Below the pieces are notes generated by a model. That model was given only the letters and a program-made list of their open reading frames with translations. It was not told the origin of the DNA and ran no database searches. The position numbers and the translations under genes are program-made. DNA of 25,704 nucleotides from assembly GCA_964415395.1 (NCBI GenBank), contig CAYPZU010000030.1:1-25704 (forward strand), given 5' to 3'. This DNA comes from CAYPZU01 sp964415395. GTDB taxonomy: Bacteria; Chlamydiota; Chlamydiia; Chlamydiales; SM23-39. This document shows, in pieces, positions 15,984 through 23,639 of this stretch (positions are counted from its first letter, which is position 1; each line of letters begins with the position of its first letter).

Positions 15984-16214
15984 AAATAACAGGATGAACA
16001 GGATATTCGGTTCGCTCTGCGAACCGGCAGGATTTACAGGATATAAATGAGATGCCCGCCGGGTTCAGCCTCAAGAATTGAGGCTGGCTGCGCCGCCGGC
16101 GCAGCTGCAAACTCCGTTTGCACCCGGCGGCTTCTTTCTTTTCTTTATCATGCAGCCCGCCATCAGGCGGGCGTATCCTGCCAGCTTCGCACAGCGAAGC
16201 GGATCCTGTTATTT
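15984..16214. mobile_element. 231-bp hairpin element with 12-bp perfect terminal inverted repeats
   Basis: AAATAACAGGAT (15984-15995) and ATCCTGTTATTT (16203-16214) are perfect inverted copies. Repeats related to ACAGGAT recur directly at 15989, 15998, 16027 (one base off) and 16036, and inverted at 16175 and 16203. Hairpins: 16008-16026 (8-bp stem); an outer 9-bp stem 16056-16064/16122-16130 enclosing 16067-16085, 16087-16105 and 16107-16121; then 16155-16172 and 16184-16200 (7-bp stems). The size and ends fit a non-autonomous mobile element or a structured repeat; no transposase or clear target duplication is seen. Confidence 0.6.
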
Positions 16215-16218
16215 CATT

Positions 16219-17256
16219 CTACGGGGCGAGGATGGCCGTGAAGGAGCGGACAAAGTTCGTATCGGTGAAAAGCTGCGCCTTCTCACTTCTCAAATACGCC
16301 GCCGCCGCATCCAAATAGCGCTCGTACTGCTCCGGCGTAACCGACTTTAGAAAAGCATAGAGCTCTTCGTTATCTTTGAACCGCCTCCGGTCGATGAACG
16401 CCTCCGCCGGAATATACTCCTCCACATTGCTCGCGCCCCAATACACCGGAACTGAGCCCGCTGCAAAGCAGTCGAAGATCTTCTCTGTGATATAGCCCTT
16501 ATGCCCCTGCGTGTTTTCATAGCAGATGCAGAACTTGTAGTTTTTTAAAACCGCCAGCTTGTCTGGAATGATTCCCCGCCAGCTTTTGAATTTCCGCTTC
16601 TCCCAGTTCTTCCCGTATAAATCGAACTCCCCCGGCTTGTCCTCAAAAAACCGAATCGTCTTTTCCCTCTCCTTATAGAGCTGCTTCGGATATTTGCTCG
16701 AGAGCCGCGAGGCGATCAGCGTGCAGAATTTCTTTTCCTGAAAAGAGGGAATTTCCCCAATCCTCTGGCGCAAAACCGGGTAATGGAACTTGAAGAACTT
16801 CACGTTGTCGACAAGATCGTCGTCCCACGTGAACACTTTGGAGAAACGGGCCAGCATCTCTGGGGCGTAGCTCTTCGGTTCGACAGAAGGAGGCTCCCAA
16901 AGAAAAAGAACCATTTTTTTTGGATCAAGACGGCTGAAATCCCATTTTTTGATCGAGGCGCCGAGATTCCAAAAAATCCACAGATCAGCCGTCCCACCAT
17001 CTGGCAAATCAAAACCGAGGCGCCATTTCAGCTCTTGCCAGCTTTCCACCCGATTCCAGGGGATCATCCGCGGCCAGTAGCGCTCCTTCTCCCAGCTCCG
17101 GATCTCCCAGCCCCTTTCAGCGACTGTTTCTTTGATTTTTCCTGGAAGCCCGGAAGAAAAAAGAGCGTTCCCTTTCGCGTCTGGATCCCAATAGATATAC
17201 AGCTCCATCTGGTTGGCGAAAAGAGAAGAGCAAAAAAGCAAAAACAGAAGAACCAT
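16219..17256 (-). CDS. GT10-family glycosyltransferase (alpha-1,3-fucosyltransferase-like)
   Basis: GT10 enzymes usually transfer fucose from GDP-fucose to N-acetylglucosamine or glucose in surface glycans. The 345-residue product carries the GT10 signature at its C-terminal half: FCICYENT (242-249), GYITEKIFDCFAAG (254-267) and VPVYWGASNVEEYIP (269-283). LIASRLSSKYP (180-190) and the FDLYGKNW segment (211-218) also fit. The first 15 residues (MVLLFLLFCSSLFAN) look like a signal peptide, which is unusual for a bacterial GT10; an internal ATG at residue 17 would remove it but has no ribosome binding site. Last gene of the signalling operon, 19 bp after the response regulator. The sugar donor is not proven. 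Confidence 0.88.
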   Translation of the reverse strand: MVLLFLLFCSSLFANQMELYIYWDPDAKGNALFSSGLPGKIKETVAERGWEIRSWEKERYWPRMIPWNRVESWQELKWRLGFDLPDGGTADLWIFWNLGASIKKWDFSRLDPKKMVLFLWEPPSVEPKSYAPEMLARFSKVFTWDDDLVDNVKFFKFHYPVLRQRIGEIPSFQEKKFCTLIASRLSSKYPKQLYKEREKTIRFFEDKPGEFDLYGKNWEKRKFKSWRGIIPDKLAVLKNYKFCICYENTQGHKGYITEKIFDCFAAGSVPVYWGASNVEEYIPAEAFIDRRRFKDNEELYAFLKSVTPEQYERYLDAAAAYLRSEKAQLFTDTNFVRSFTAILAP

Positions 17257-17275
17257 GAACGTAGAGTAAAGGAAC

Positions 17276-17644
17276 TCACTTTTTCTTGGCGAGGATCTCG
17301 ATCTTCTTCAGCAGATTTTCCATGTTGACCGGCTTCGGCTCATATTCATCAGCGCCTGCCTGGAGCGCCCGGTCGCGGTCTTCGGCCATCGCATTCGCCG
17401 TCAGCATGATGATCGGAAGCGTCTGATACTTCGGATCCGATTTGAGTTTCTTGGCCACCTGGTAGCCGTCCAAAAGAGGCAGCCCTACGTCGAGCAGGAT
17501 GATATCCGGAGAGGCCGTTGTCGCCATTTTATACCCTTCCTCGCCATCTCGGGCAATGATCACCTCGAACCCCTTCCTCTCAAGGCGCGATTTCAGCATG
17601 TAGATATTATCTTCGTTATCTTCGATGTAGAGGACTTTCGTCAT
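17276..17644 (-). CDS. Single-domain response regulator (CheY-like receiver)
   Basis: A stand-alone receiver of 122 residues with no output domain. The acidic pair E8/D9 (YIEDN), phosphoacceptor D52 (LLDVGLP), T82 (LTAN) and K104 (EPKPVN) are all present, so it should be phosphorylatable. It starts six bases after the stop of the hybrid kinase, which is its likely partner, and precedes the GT10 gene. In such kinases a free receiver often acts as a phosphate carrier or protein-binding switch. Compare the degenerate receiver inside the kinase. Confidence 0.95.
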   Translation of the reverse strand: MTKVLYIEDNEDNIYMLKSRLERKGFEVIIARDGEEGYKMATTASPDIILLDVGLPLLDGYQVAKKLKSDPKYQTLPIIMLTANAMAEDRDRALQAGADEYEPKPVNMENLLKKIEILAKKK

Positions 17645-17650
17645 GGCAGC

Positions 17651-19654
17651 CTATTTTTTAGTTTGTATCAGGGAGCTGAGAGACTGGCAGATATCGTCTT
17701 TTGTATGGGACGATTTCTGGATGATCTGAAATACTTTCCCGCTCAGGCGCTCCCGGTCTTCAGGCGTCAGCACTTTCGCCGTCACAACCAGCACAGGAAT
17801 CGACAGCCAATGGGGCGTTTTCCTTAAATAGTCGAGAAAATCGAATCCGTCCATCACAGGCATCATCAGGTCGAGGAGAATCACGTCGGGCTGCATCTGC
17901 TTGAGCTGGTCGATCGCTTCTTTCCCGTTTTTCGCCTCGGTAACGATCCAATTGCTCTTCTCCAAAACGCTTCGGAAAAAGACCCGCGTGTCCTCTTCGT
18001 CGTCGACGACCAGCACCTTGGAGAGGCCCGTCGCCCCTTTCCTGAATTTCTCAACCGTATCGAGGAGCACCTTCCTCTCGATCGGCTTCACGAGATAGTC
18101 GACGGCGCCGAGAGAATAGCCCTTATTTTTTTCATCCATAATCGAAATCACGATGATGATGATATCTTTCGTCTCAGGGAACCCTTTCAAAAGCGCGATG
18201 ACGTCCCATCCTGTAATCGCTCCCGTCAAGGCGATCTCGAGGATCACGATCCCTGGAGCTGCGGAGCGGGCCAGCTGCACCCCCTCTTCCCCCGATTTCG
18301 CCTCCAGCGTCTCGTAGCCCTGCTCTTTCAAAAAGCGGACGATGATCGCGCGGGACGTGTCGTCGTCGTCGATGATCAGGATCTTCTTGTTTTTATCGGA
18401 AGCCTGAACGGTAAACTGGGAGAGCTGCTTGGAACTCAATCCCGAAACAAGAGCCGCGCTCGAAACTTCGTGCTTCTGGACGATAAGAGGGATCGCGACG
18501 GTGAACGTCGTCCCCTTCTCTACTTCGCTCACTACCGTAATCCGCCCGCCCATCAGTTCGCAGAGCTTTTTGCTGATCGTCAGCCCAAGACCCGTTCCGC
18601 CATATTTGCGCGTCGTCGTCGCATCTCCCTGAGTGAACGCCTGAAAGAGATTCGAGAGCTGATCCGGCGTCATCCCGATCCCCGTGTCGGAGACTTCGAA
18701 GACGATCATGTCCTTCTCTTTTCTGGCCGAGATCTTCACCTGCCCCTTTTCTGTGAACTTGCAGGCATTGCTGATCAAATTGATGATGATCTGCTTCACC
18801 TTCACGCTGTCGGCCACCATCTTGCCCAGCGCATCGTCCACCGTTAGAACCAGCTGATTCGCCTTCTTCGCGGCCAAAGGCTCGCTCAGGATCTTGATGT
18901 CGTTCATCATCATTTTGATATCGAACTCTTCCAGAACCAGCTCGATCTTTCCCGCCTCGATTTTAGAGAGGTCGAGGATCGAGTTGATCAGGTCCAGCAG
19001 GTGCTTGCCCGCCCGGTTGATCCTCTGCAAAGGTTCGACCAGCGACTCGTCCTTCTTCTCCTTGGCGTCCTCAAAAAGCATCTCGCTAAGCCCGATTACG
19101 GCGTTCAGCGGCGTCCTCAGCTCATGGCTCATATTCGCAAGGAAGGTCCCCTTCGCCTGGCTGGCCGATTCCGCCCGCTCCTTCATCACCTTGAGCTCTT
19201 TCGTCCGCTCATCCACCATCTTTTCCAGATCGCGCGTATAGGAGCGGAGCTGACTGAGCATGTGATTGAACTGATCGGCTAAAATCCCGATCTCGTCTTT
19301 GCTCTTGTGATGGATATCGACCACATAATCGAGATTCCCCCTGCCGATCTCCTCCGCCGCTTCAGACAGCTTCAGAATCGGCGTAGAAATCCTCTTGGCA
19401 AAGAGGAAGGCTAAAAGCGAAGTGATCAGAATCGAAAGGAACGCGCCCAGACCGTACTGGACATAGAGCACTGAAAGATCGTGCCCGTAATCCTGGGAAC
19501 CTTTCGGCGCTTTTTCATACGCCTTCTTCAGCATATTCTCTGTCTGCCGGAACGTCATCAGGGAACTGATGAACACCGAAATGATGATCACATTGATTCC
19601 GAACGCAATCATTCGGAACGTAAAGCCGAAGAAGGGGCGCTTTTTTCCTTCCAT
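17651..19654 (-). CDS. Membrane hybrid histidine kinase with two receiver domains
   Basis: 667 residues. Two membrane segments (about 15-35 and 66-86) flank a short periplasmic loop (about 36-65), followed by a HAMP domain (about 87-140), a coiled linker, HisKA with phospho-accepting H177 (FLANMSHELRTPLNA), and HATPase_c with N-box NLISNACKF (292-300), DTGIGM (323-328) and GGTGLGL (352-358). Two receivers follow. REC1 (about 424-535) has DDDD at 429-432 and K523, but the phosphoacceptor position is glutamate, E473 (IVILEIAL). REC2 (about 546-660) has D551/D552, D595 (LLDLMMP) and K647. The sensor loop is only about 30 residues, so the signal may be membrane or intracellular. Confidence 0.95.
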   Translation of the reverse strand: MEGKKRPFFGFTFRMIAFGINVIIISVFISSLMTFRQTENMLKKAYEKAPKGSQDYGHDLSVLYVQYGLGAFLSILITSLLAFLFAKRISTPILKLSEAAEEIGRGNLDYVVDIHHKSKDEIGILADQFNHMLSQLRSYTRDLEKMVDERTKELKVMKERAESASQAKGTFLANMSHELRTPLNAVIGLSEMLFEDAKEKKDESLVEPLQRINRAGKHLLDLINSILDLSKIEAGKIELVLEEFDIKMMMNDIKILSEPLAAKKANQLVLTVDDALGKMVADSVKVKQIIINLISNACKFTEKGQVKISARKEKDMIVFEVSDTGIGMTPDQLSNLFQAFTQGDATTTRKYGGTGLGLTISKKLCELMGGRITVVSEVEKGTTFTVAIPLIVQKHEVSSAALVSGLSSKQLSQFTVQASDKNKKILIIDDDDTSRAIIVRFLKEQGYETLEAKSGEEGVQLARSAAPGIVILEIALTGAITGWDVIALLKGFPETKDIIIIVISIMDEKNKGYSLGAVDYLVKPIERKVLLDTVEKFRKGATGLSKVLVVDDEEDTRVFFRSVLEKSNWIVTEAKNGKEAIDQLKQMQPDVILLDLMMPVMDGFDFLDYLRKTPHWLSIPVLVVTAKVLTPEDRERLSGKVFQIIQKSSHTKDDICQSLSSLIQTKK

Positions 19655-19663
19655 GAGTTCAAC

Positions 19664-20041
19664 TCACTCTGATACTTTGCTGACCAGCCATCCCTGGAAA
19701 AGAGAAAACAGAGAAATCCCCAGGTGGAGCAAGTTATCCGCGGTGTTGAACGAACCAATTGATTTTTGCGAGAAGAAACCGAACATCGAAAGACCCAGGA
19801 AGGCAAAACCGATCAGCAGGATCAGGTAAATTGTAAACCGATTTGTCCAAAGCCCCGCGATCCACATGATCGATCCAATGATGATATGGATGATGTTGTG
19901 CTCTCCGTCCACCATAAAGATCCCGAACACATGGTTATTCGGCGTAATCGCCGGAATGAACCCGAAAATCCCCAGCAGGATCAGGGCGGTTCCCCCGATA
20001 TAGTTCGCCAGTTTGAAAAATTCTAACGACTTGTCTGTCAT
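19664..20041 (-). CDS. Four-helix membrane protein, DUF4383-like
   Basis: 125 residues with four hydrophobic segments (about 12-30, 48-64, 70-88 and 103-120). Two half-repeats carry an asparagine-x-x-histidine motif at a helix start: EHNIIHIIIGSIMW and ADNLLHLGISLF. That pattern is what I recall for DUF4383 membrane proteins, whose function is unknown. It lies between the adenylate cyclase (12 bp upstream) and the hybrid kinase (9 bp downstream), so a sensory accessory role is a reasonable guess. The family name is recalled, not searched. Confidence 0.8.
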   Translation of the reverse strand: MTDKSLEFFKLANYIGGTALILLGIFGFIPAITPNNHVFGIFMVDGEHNIIHIIIGSIMWIAGLWTNRFTIYLILLIGFAFLGLSMFGFFSQKSIGSFNTADNLLHLGISLFSLFQGWLVSKVSE

Positions 20042-20053
20042 TGCAGATCTCCT

Positions 20054-21151
20054 TTAAGTAGTTTTTGGGGGATGCAAAGTCCCCTTGTTTGCATCGGTCA
20101 GGTCGATCTGGAACAGCTTCGTCGATCCCTCCCGCCCCTTTAATTTAAATTCGCCGACCAGCGAACCCGACACCAGGTTCGACACTCTCGCCCAGGCAGC
20201 CTCCGACGCATAAATCGTATTCGGACTGGCCGTCGACACGATCCGCGACGCAATATTCACGCACTGGCCCCAAATATCGAACAGATATTCCCGCGTCCCG
20301 ATCACCCCGCAGATCACATCGCCCAGCTCGATCCCCACCCGCACTTCCCAGTGCGATTTCGCGCTCCCCATCCCAGCGATCAAATCGCGCGCCCAAAGCA
20401 CGCAGGCAAGCACCGGGTTTTCGATCTGCTCCAGCATATTCGCCGTCGCCATGAACGCATCCCCGATCGTCTTGATTTTCTCTAAATGGTATTTGGCGGC
20501 TGTCGTCTCGCACACATCGATAAAATACTGAAGGCCGTCGACCACCTCTTTCGGATCGTGCGTCTCCGCGAAACTCGTAAAAGAAACGATATCCGCAAAA
20601 ACCACCGCCACATTCTTTAAAAGCCGCGGCTTCACGGTTCCCGTTTCGCTCAATTCCTTCACCACCATGGGCGGGAAAATCGCATTCAGAAGACCCAGAT
20701 AACGCGTCTTCTCCTCTTCCACCAGTTTCTTCAGCAGCTTTTCCTGATAGACATGCCATGACTTTTCGATACACGATCCGATCCGCGCCTTCAGGATCTG
20801 GCCGTTGAAAGGCTTGGGCAGGAAATCGTCCGCTCCCAATTTGATCGACTCAGCCACGTTGTCCAGGCTATCTGCGCTCGAGATCATCAGAACCCGGAGA
20901 GTCTGCGCAACAATCTTATCTTTGATCTTGGCTAGCACCTCGAAACCGCTCATCTCGGGCATCATAATATCTAAAAGCACCAGATCGACCTGTTTCTTTG
21001 CGATTGCATCCAGCGCCTCGAACCCATTCTTCGCAATCAGCAAATTCGTATAGCCGTCGTGCTGCAGCCGGTTCTGGAGCGTATAGACGTTCTCCTCGTT
21101 GTCGTCGACAATCAGAATAGTGTATTGCTTGCGGAATGCGTCCAAATCCAT
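20054..21151 (-). CDS. Response regulator with class III adenylate cyclase output
   Basis: 365 residues. An N-terminal receiver (about 10-125) has D16/D17, phosphoacceptor D61 (LLDIMMP) and K113 (LPKPF). A helical linker (about 128-170) leads to a class III cyclase domain: metal-binding D187 (VVFADIVSFTSF) and D231 (KTIGDAFMA), base-selecting K227 and D292 (FDIWG), and transition-state N299 and R303 (VNIASR). The lysine/aspartate pair predicts ATP rather than GTP. All catalytic residues are present, so phosphorylation should control cAMP synthesis. First gene of the five-gene operon; no cAMP-binding protein is visible in this window. Confidence 0.95.
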   Translation of the reverse strand: MDLDAFRKQYTILIVDDNEENVYTLQNRLQHDGYTNLLIAKNGFEALDAIAKKQVDLVLLDIMMPEMSGFEVLAKIKDKIVAQTLRVLMISSADSLDNVAESIKLGADDFLPKPFNGQILKARIGSCIEKSWHVYQEKLLKKLVEEEKTRYLGLLNAIFPPMVVKELSETGTVKPRLLKNVAVVFADIVSFTSFAETHDPKEVVDGLQYFIDVCETTAAKYHLEKIKTIGDAFMATANMLEQIENPVLACVLWARDLIAGMGSAKSHWEVRVGIELGDVICGVIGTREYLFDIWGQCVNIASRIVSTASPNTIYASEAAWARVSNLVSGSLVGEFKLKGREGSTKLFQIDLTDANKGTLHPPKTT

Positions 21152-21182
21152 AGGAGAAGCGTCTCGAGGTCAACCCTACTCT

Positions 21183-21191
21183 CCCTATATA
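21183..21191 (-). promoter_or_regulatory. TATATAGGG block upstream of the cyclase operon
   Basis: The minus strand reads TGATATATAGGGAGAG about 31 bases before the cyclase ATG, a good place for a -10 element. The same TATATAGGG core precedes the HEAT-repeat, DUF1207-like and MFS genes. No clear -35 is seen. Confidence 0.4.
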
Positions 21192-21214
21192 TCAGCCGCG
21201 AGTAAATCAGATAG

Positions 21215-21243
21215 AAAAAAAAGGGGGGCTGAAGAAGCCCCCC
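21215..21243 (-). terminator. Rho-independent terminator of the MOMP-like gene
   Basis: On the minus strand an 8-bp stem (GGGGGGCT/AGCCCCCC arms, 21223-21230 with 21236-21243, 5-base loop) is followed by eight T residues. It lies about 40 bases after the MOMP-like stop codon and separates it from the cyclase operon. This is the clearest intrinsic terminator in the window. Confidence 0.9.
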
Positions 21244-21279
21244 TCGCACAGAAAACTTAACTAATTAAGCCAAAATAAC

Positions 21280-22338
21280 TTAGAACTCTACCAAAGCCCG
21301 AACGTTCAAGCCGCGGAATTCCGACTGCTCGACCAGATCCACGTTGTTGCTGTTTAAGAACGAAAGGTTCGCCCCGTTGTTCAGGTTGCTCGCGCCATAG
21401 GTCGCCCTAAGATGCAAATGGATCTTGTCGCAGTAGAACCAGGCGTCGAAAGTAGGGCCGATTTCCAAACTGAAGAGGGCGATGTTCCTGTTTTCCGTCA
21501 AATGCCCCTTCTGGATATCAAAAATCGCCGCCGTGGCAGGCGTTTCCTGCGTCTCCGTCGTCTTCAACCTGATATGGGTGATCTGCTGCGTCAAGTTCAC
21601 GTTGAAATAGACTCCCCAGTTATCCGTCGCGCGCGCTACGAAATCAAGACCGGCCTTAGGCCCGATCGACCAGGAATCGCATTCTCCGTGCGTTCGCGCC
21701 ACCTGGAACACAAGCCCCGGCGTCGTGTATTCATAATGAGCGTTCAGATCCGCATCGATAAAGATCGCCGTCAGCGCGATATACGGCCTTAATAGCAAAT
21801 AACGGTTCACCGCAAAGCTATAGCCTGACTGGAGTTCAGCCCAGTTGAACGTCAAATCCAATCCGAGGCTTGCGTAAGAATAGGTATTCGTCGCCGCCGT
21901 CCCGCTATTGAAGAAGTTTACCGGCAGAAACGTCGCTGAAATAGGACTCCCCGACACGCTTCCCTGAGGACTCGAGTGAAGCCAGGAGTAGACGCCTACC
22001 AGGTCGAACGCCTTGGATGGTCCGAACTTTACACCCAAACCCGCTCTAAACCCGGGATCGTACTCAAAATCTGGATAGTGGCTCGTCCCTTCCGTCACTG
22101 CGCTTTCCGTTGCGCCGCGCACGCCCACGCCATCCCGTCCGTAGACCAGGTTCGGCGACGAAAACCTCCAGTAAAGGAAATCACCGAACGCCACCACGTT
22201 GTAATCGCGGCAGTTTTTCACTTTTGGATAAGGCTTTTCGGGGCAAACCGGTTTTTCCGGGCACGGACATTCATTGCAGCACGACGCCTGCAAAGCCGCA
22301 GCGCCGACCGCAAGGAGAGAAGAGAGAACCTTTTTCAT
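21280..22338 (-). CDS. MOMP-like outer-membrane porin
   Basis: 352 residues. A signal peptide (about 1-18, MKKVLSSLLAVGAAALQA) is followed by a cysteine-rich segment with C20, C21, C24, C26, C32 and C43, suited to disulfide cross-linking of the chlamydial outer-membrane complex. The rest shows alternating amphipathic beta strands, for example FGDFLYWRFSSPNLVYG, YDPGFRAGLGVKFG and NWGVYFNVNLTQQITHIRL, and ends RALVEF with the C-terminal phenylalanine expected for BAM substrates. This plan fits the chlamydial MOMP/OmpA-like families expanded in environmental lineages. A strong terminator follows. It is a porin by topology; solute choice is unknown. Confidence 0.85.
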   Translation of the reverse strand: MKKVLSSLLAVGAAALQASCCNECPCPEKPVCPEKPYPKVKNCRDYNVVAFGDFLYWRFSSPNLVYGRDGVGVRGATESAVTEGTSHYPDFEYDPGFRAGLGVKFGPSKAFDLVGVYSWLHSSPQGSVSGSPISATFLPVNFFNSGTAATNTYSYASLGLDLTFNWAELQSGYSFAVNRYLLLRPYIALTAIFIDADLNAHYEYTTPGLVFQVARTHGECDSWSIGPKAGLDFVARATDNWGVYFNVNLTQQITHIRLKTTETQETPATAAIFDIQKGHLTENRNIALFSLEIGPTFDAWFYCDKIHLHLRATYGASNLNNGANLSFLNSNNVDLVEQSEFRGLNVRALVEF

Positions 22339-22388
22339 CGAAACCCTCAGTTAAAAAAAGTTCAGTCTATTCCAAGCGATCTTTTTAG

Positions 22389-22410
22389 AAAAGCGCCGGC
22401 AGCGGCTTTT
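22389..22410 (-). terminator. Weak hairpin after the DUF1207-like gene
   Basis: The minus strand reads AAAAGCCGCTGCCGGCGCTTTT around and just after the stop codon: a GCCG/CGGC stem with 4-base loop and A/T flanks that can pair across a 2-base bulge. It may be a weak terminator or attenuator before the MOMP-like gene. Confidence 0.35.
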
Positions 22411-23596
22411 AGAAACCGTAGCTGATATCGTACTGGAAGTAGTGCGTCCGCTCTTTGGCAAACTGCCCTTCCAGCGAATAGCCGTGGTGGTACTCGATGT
22501 AGAACCGGAACTTTCTCCCGATCCCCTGCAGCTTGCTGAACTCGTAGCCCGCCATATACGTGCCGTCGAAGTTGTAGTCGAGCTGCTCCAGATTCCGGAA
22601 GTGCATCGCGATGAAGCACGTTCCATAGAGCTTCTGCGTATAGAACATACTGCTTAAGAAGCGCGCCTCCGTTCCATACTGGATATACAGCGGCTTCCAC
22701 TTATAAGACGGATCGCTGTGCACATACGCGCCCGGACCGACATAAAGCCGAATCCCCGAAGAAATTTGGTACGACGTAAAAAAGTCGATCGCCTCGATGC
22801 TCGGATTCACCCGCACAAAACCCGGGTGGTTGATCAAATACTCGTCGCCCACGTGGCCTGAAATATGATACGCCCTCAAGCGGAACGACCAGTTCCCCGA
22901 CGCATACGAAATCGGAATCCCGAAATAGTAGTCTGTGTTGACCAGTTCGGTGCCGCCCGCGATGTCGGGGCTTGGATCCATATTGAACACCGACCAGATC
23001 CCCCCCTCGATGCCGATCTGCATATCGCCGCCCCAGAACAAATCGAGCCAACGGTAGACAGGGAAGTCGTCTCCCATCGAGAAGTTCACCGCCTTGCTTC
23101 CGCAAACATGGTCGCCGCTCCGGTAGCCGATCGAATAACCCACAGCCCGCGGATCCGCAACCAAAGGCTGGAACAGCTCCGTCATCTGCGGGAACCAGAT
23201 CCCCTTCAAAATGGGCCGGTCCACATACTTTTTCTGCAGATCTTCTTCAGCGGGAGGCACGCCATTCAAGACATGCACTTCGACAACGCCCGGAACGTCC
23301 TTCACGAACGCCACGATACTATCAGAGATGAGCCGGTTGCCTGGCAGGTTCGCCAGCCACACCTCTTTATTCTTCACGATCGCCACCACGCGGTATTCCG
23401 CATAGTGCATATCGATCAGAGCCTGGATATAGCCTTCGAAATAAGGGTCGGTCGCCGTTTGCACTTCAGGAGGGATGCTGTCGCTCCGCGTCAGGAGGAC
23501 CGCCACTTCTGCATTCGCAGTAACCGATTCTTCGGCCTGTCCCTGCGCCAGAAAGCACAGGCAAATCGCCAAAGCGCCGCATTGAAGTGTCCGCAT
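22409..23596 (-). CDS. DUF1207-like outer-membrane protein
   Basis: 395 residues. Signal peptide about 1-21 (ends QGQAEE). Residues about 70-115 resemble a BON-like fold: VWLANLPGNRLISDSIVAF followed by VPGVVEVHVLNGV. The C-terminal 270 residues are rich in amphipathic beta strands and aromatic residues and include YYFGIPISYASGNWSFRLR and YHISGHVGDEYL, which I recall as DUF1207 landmarks; the protein ends in phenylalanine. This suggests an outer-membrane beta-barrel or barrel-associated protein. Lies 70 bp upstream of the MOMP-like gene and 43 bp after the MFS gene. Function is unknown. Confidence 0.8.
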   Translation of the reverse strand: MRTLQCGALAICLCFLAQGQAEESVTANAEVAVLLTRSDSIPPEVQTATDPYFEGYIQALIDMHYAEYRVVAIVKNKEVWLANLPGNRLISDSIVAFVKDVPGVVEVHVLNGVPPAEEDLQKKYVDRPILKGIWFPQMTELFQPLVADPRAVGYSIGYRSGDHVCGSKAVNFSMGDDFPVYRWLDLFWGGDMQIGIEGGIWSVFNMDPSPDIAGGTELVNTDYYFGIPISYASGNWSFRLRAYHISGHVGDEYLINHPGFVRVNPSIEAIDFFTSYQISSGIRLYVGPGAYVHSDPSYKWKPLYIQYGTEARFLSSMFYTQKLYGTCFIAMHFRNLEQLDYNFDGTYMAGYEFSKLQGIGRKFRFYIEYHHGYSLEGQFAKERTHYFQYDISYGF

Positions 23597-23617
23597 AGGA
23601 GCCTATCTTGCTTTTAA

Positions 23618-23627
23618 CCCCTATATA
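23618..23627 (-). promoter_or_regulatory. TATATAGGGG block upstream of the DUF1207-like gene
   Basis: GTGTATATAGGGG on the minus strand, 22 or more bases before the ATG, is identical over 13 bases to the block before the HEAT-repeat gene. The distance suits a -10 element. A matching -35 is not evident. Confidence 0.4.
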
Positions 23628-23639
23628 CACACCCTTCAA

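Larger units (their letters stand above)
15863..16218. repeat. Non-coding, repeat-rich convergent intergenic region
   Basis: No gene is supported in these 356 bases between the convergent LOG-domain and GT10 genes. From left to right it holds a purine-rich stretch, three CACAGAGA octamers (15892-15899, 15900-15907, 15909-15916), a second copy of the LOG gene tail (15930-15965) and an inverted-repeat-bounded hairpin element (15984-16214). Open frames across the last part only run through palindromes. Confidence 0.8.

Noticed and set aside
15984..16214. CRISPR array
   Set aside because: Hairpins differ from one another in sequence and spacing; there are no equal-length repeats separated by unique spacers and no cas genes.
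16078..16350. 90-codon plus-strand frame
   Set aside because: It runs through stacked palindromes and the antisense of the GT10 C-terminus.
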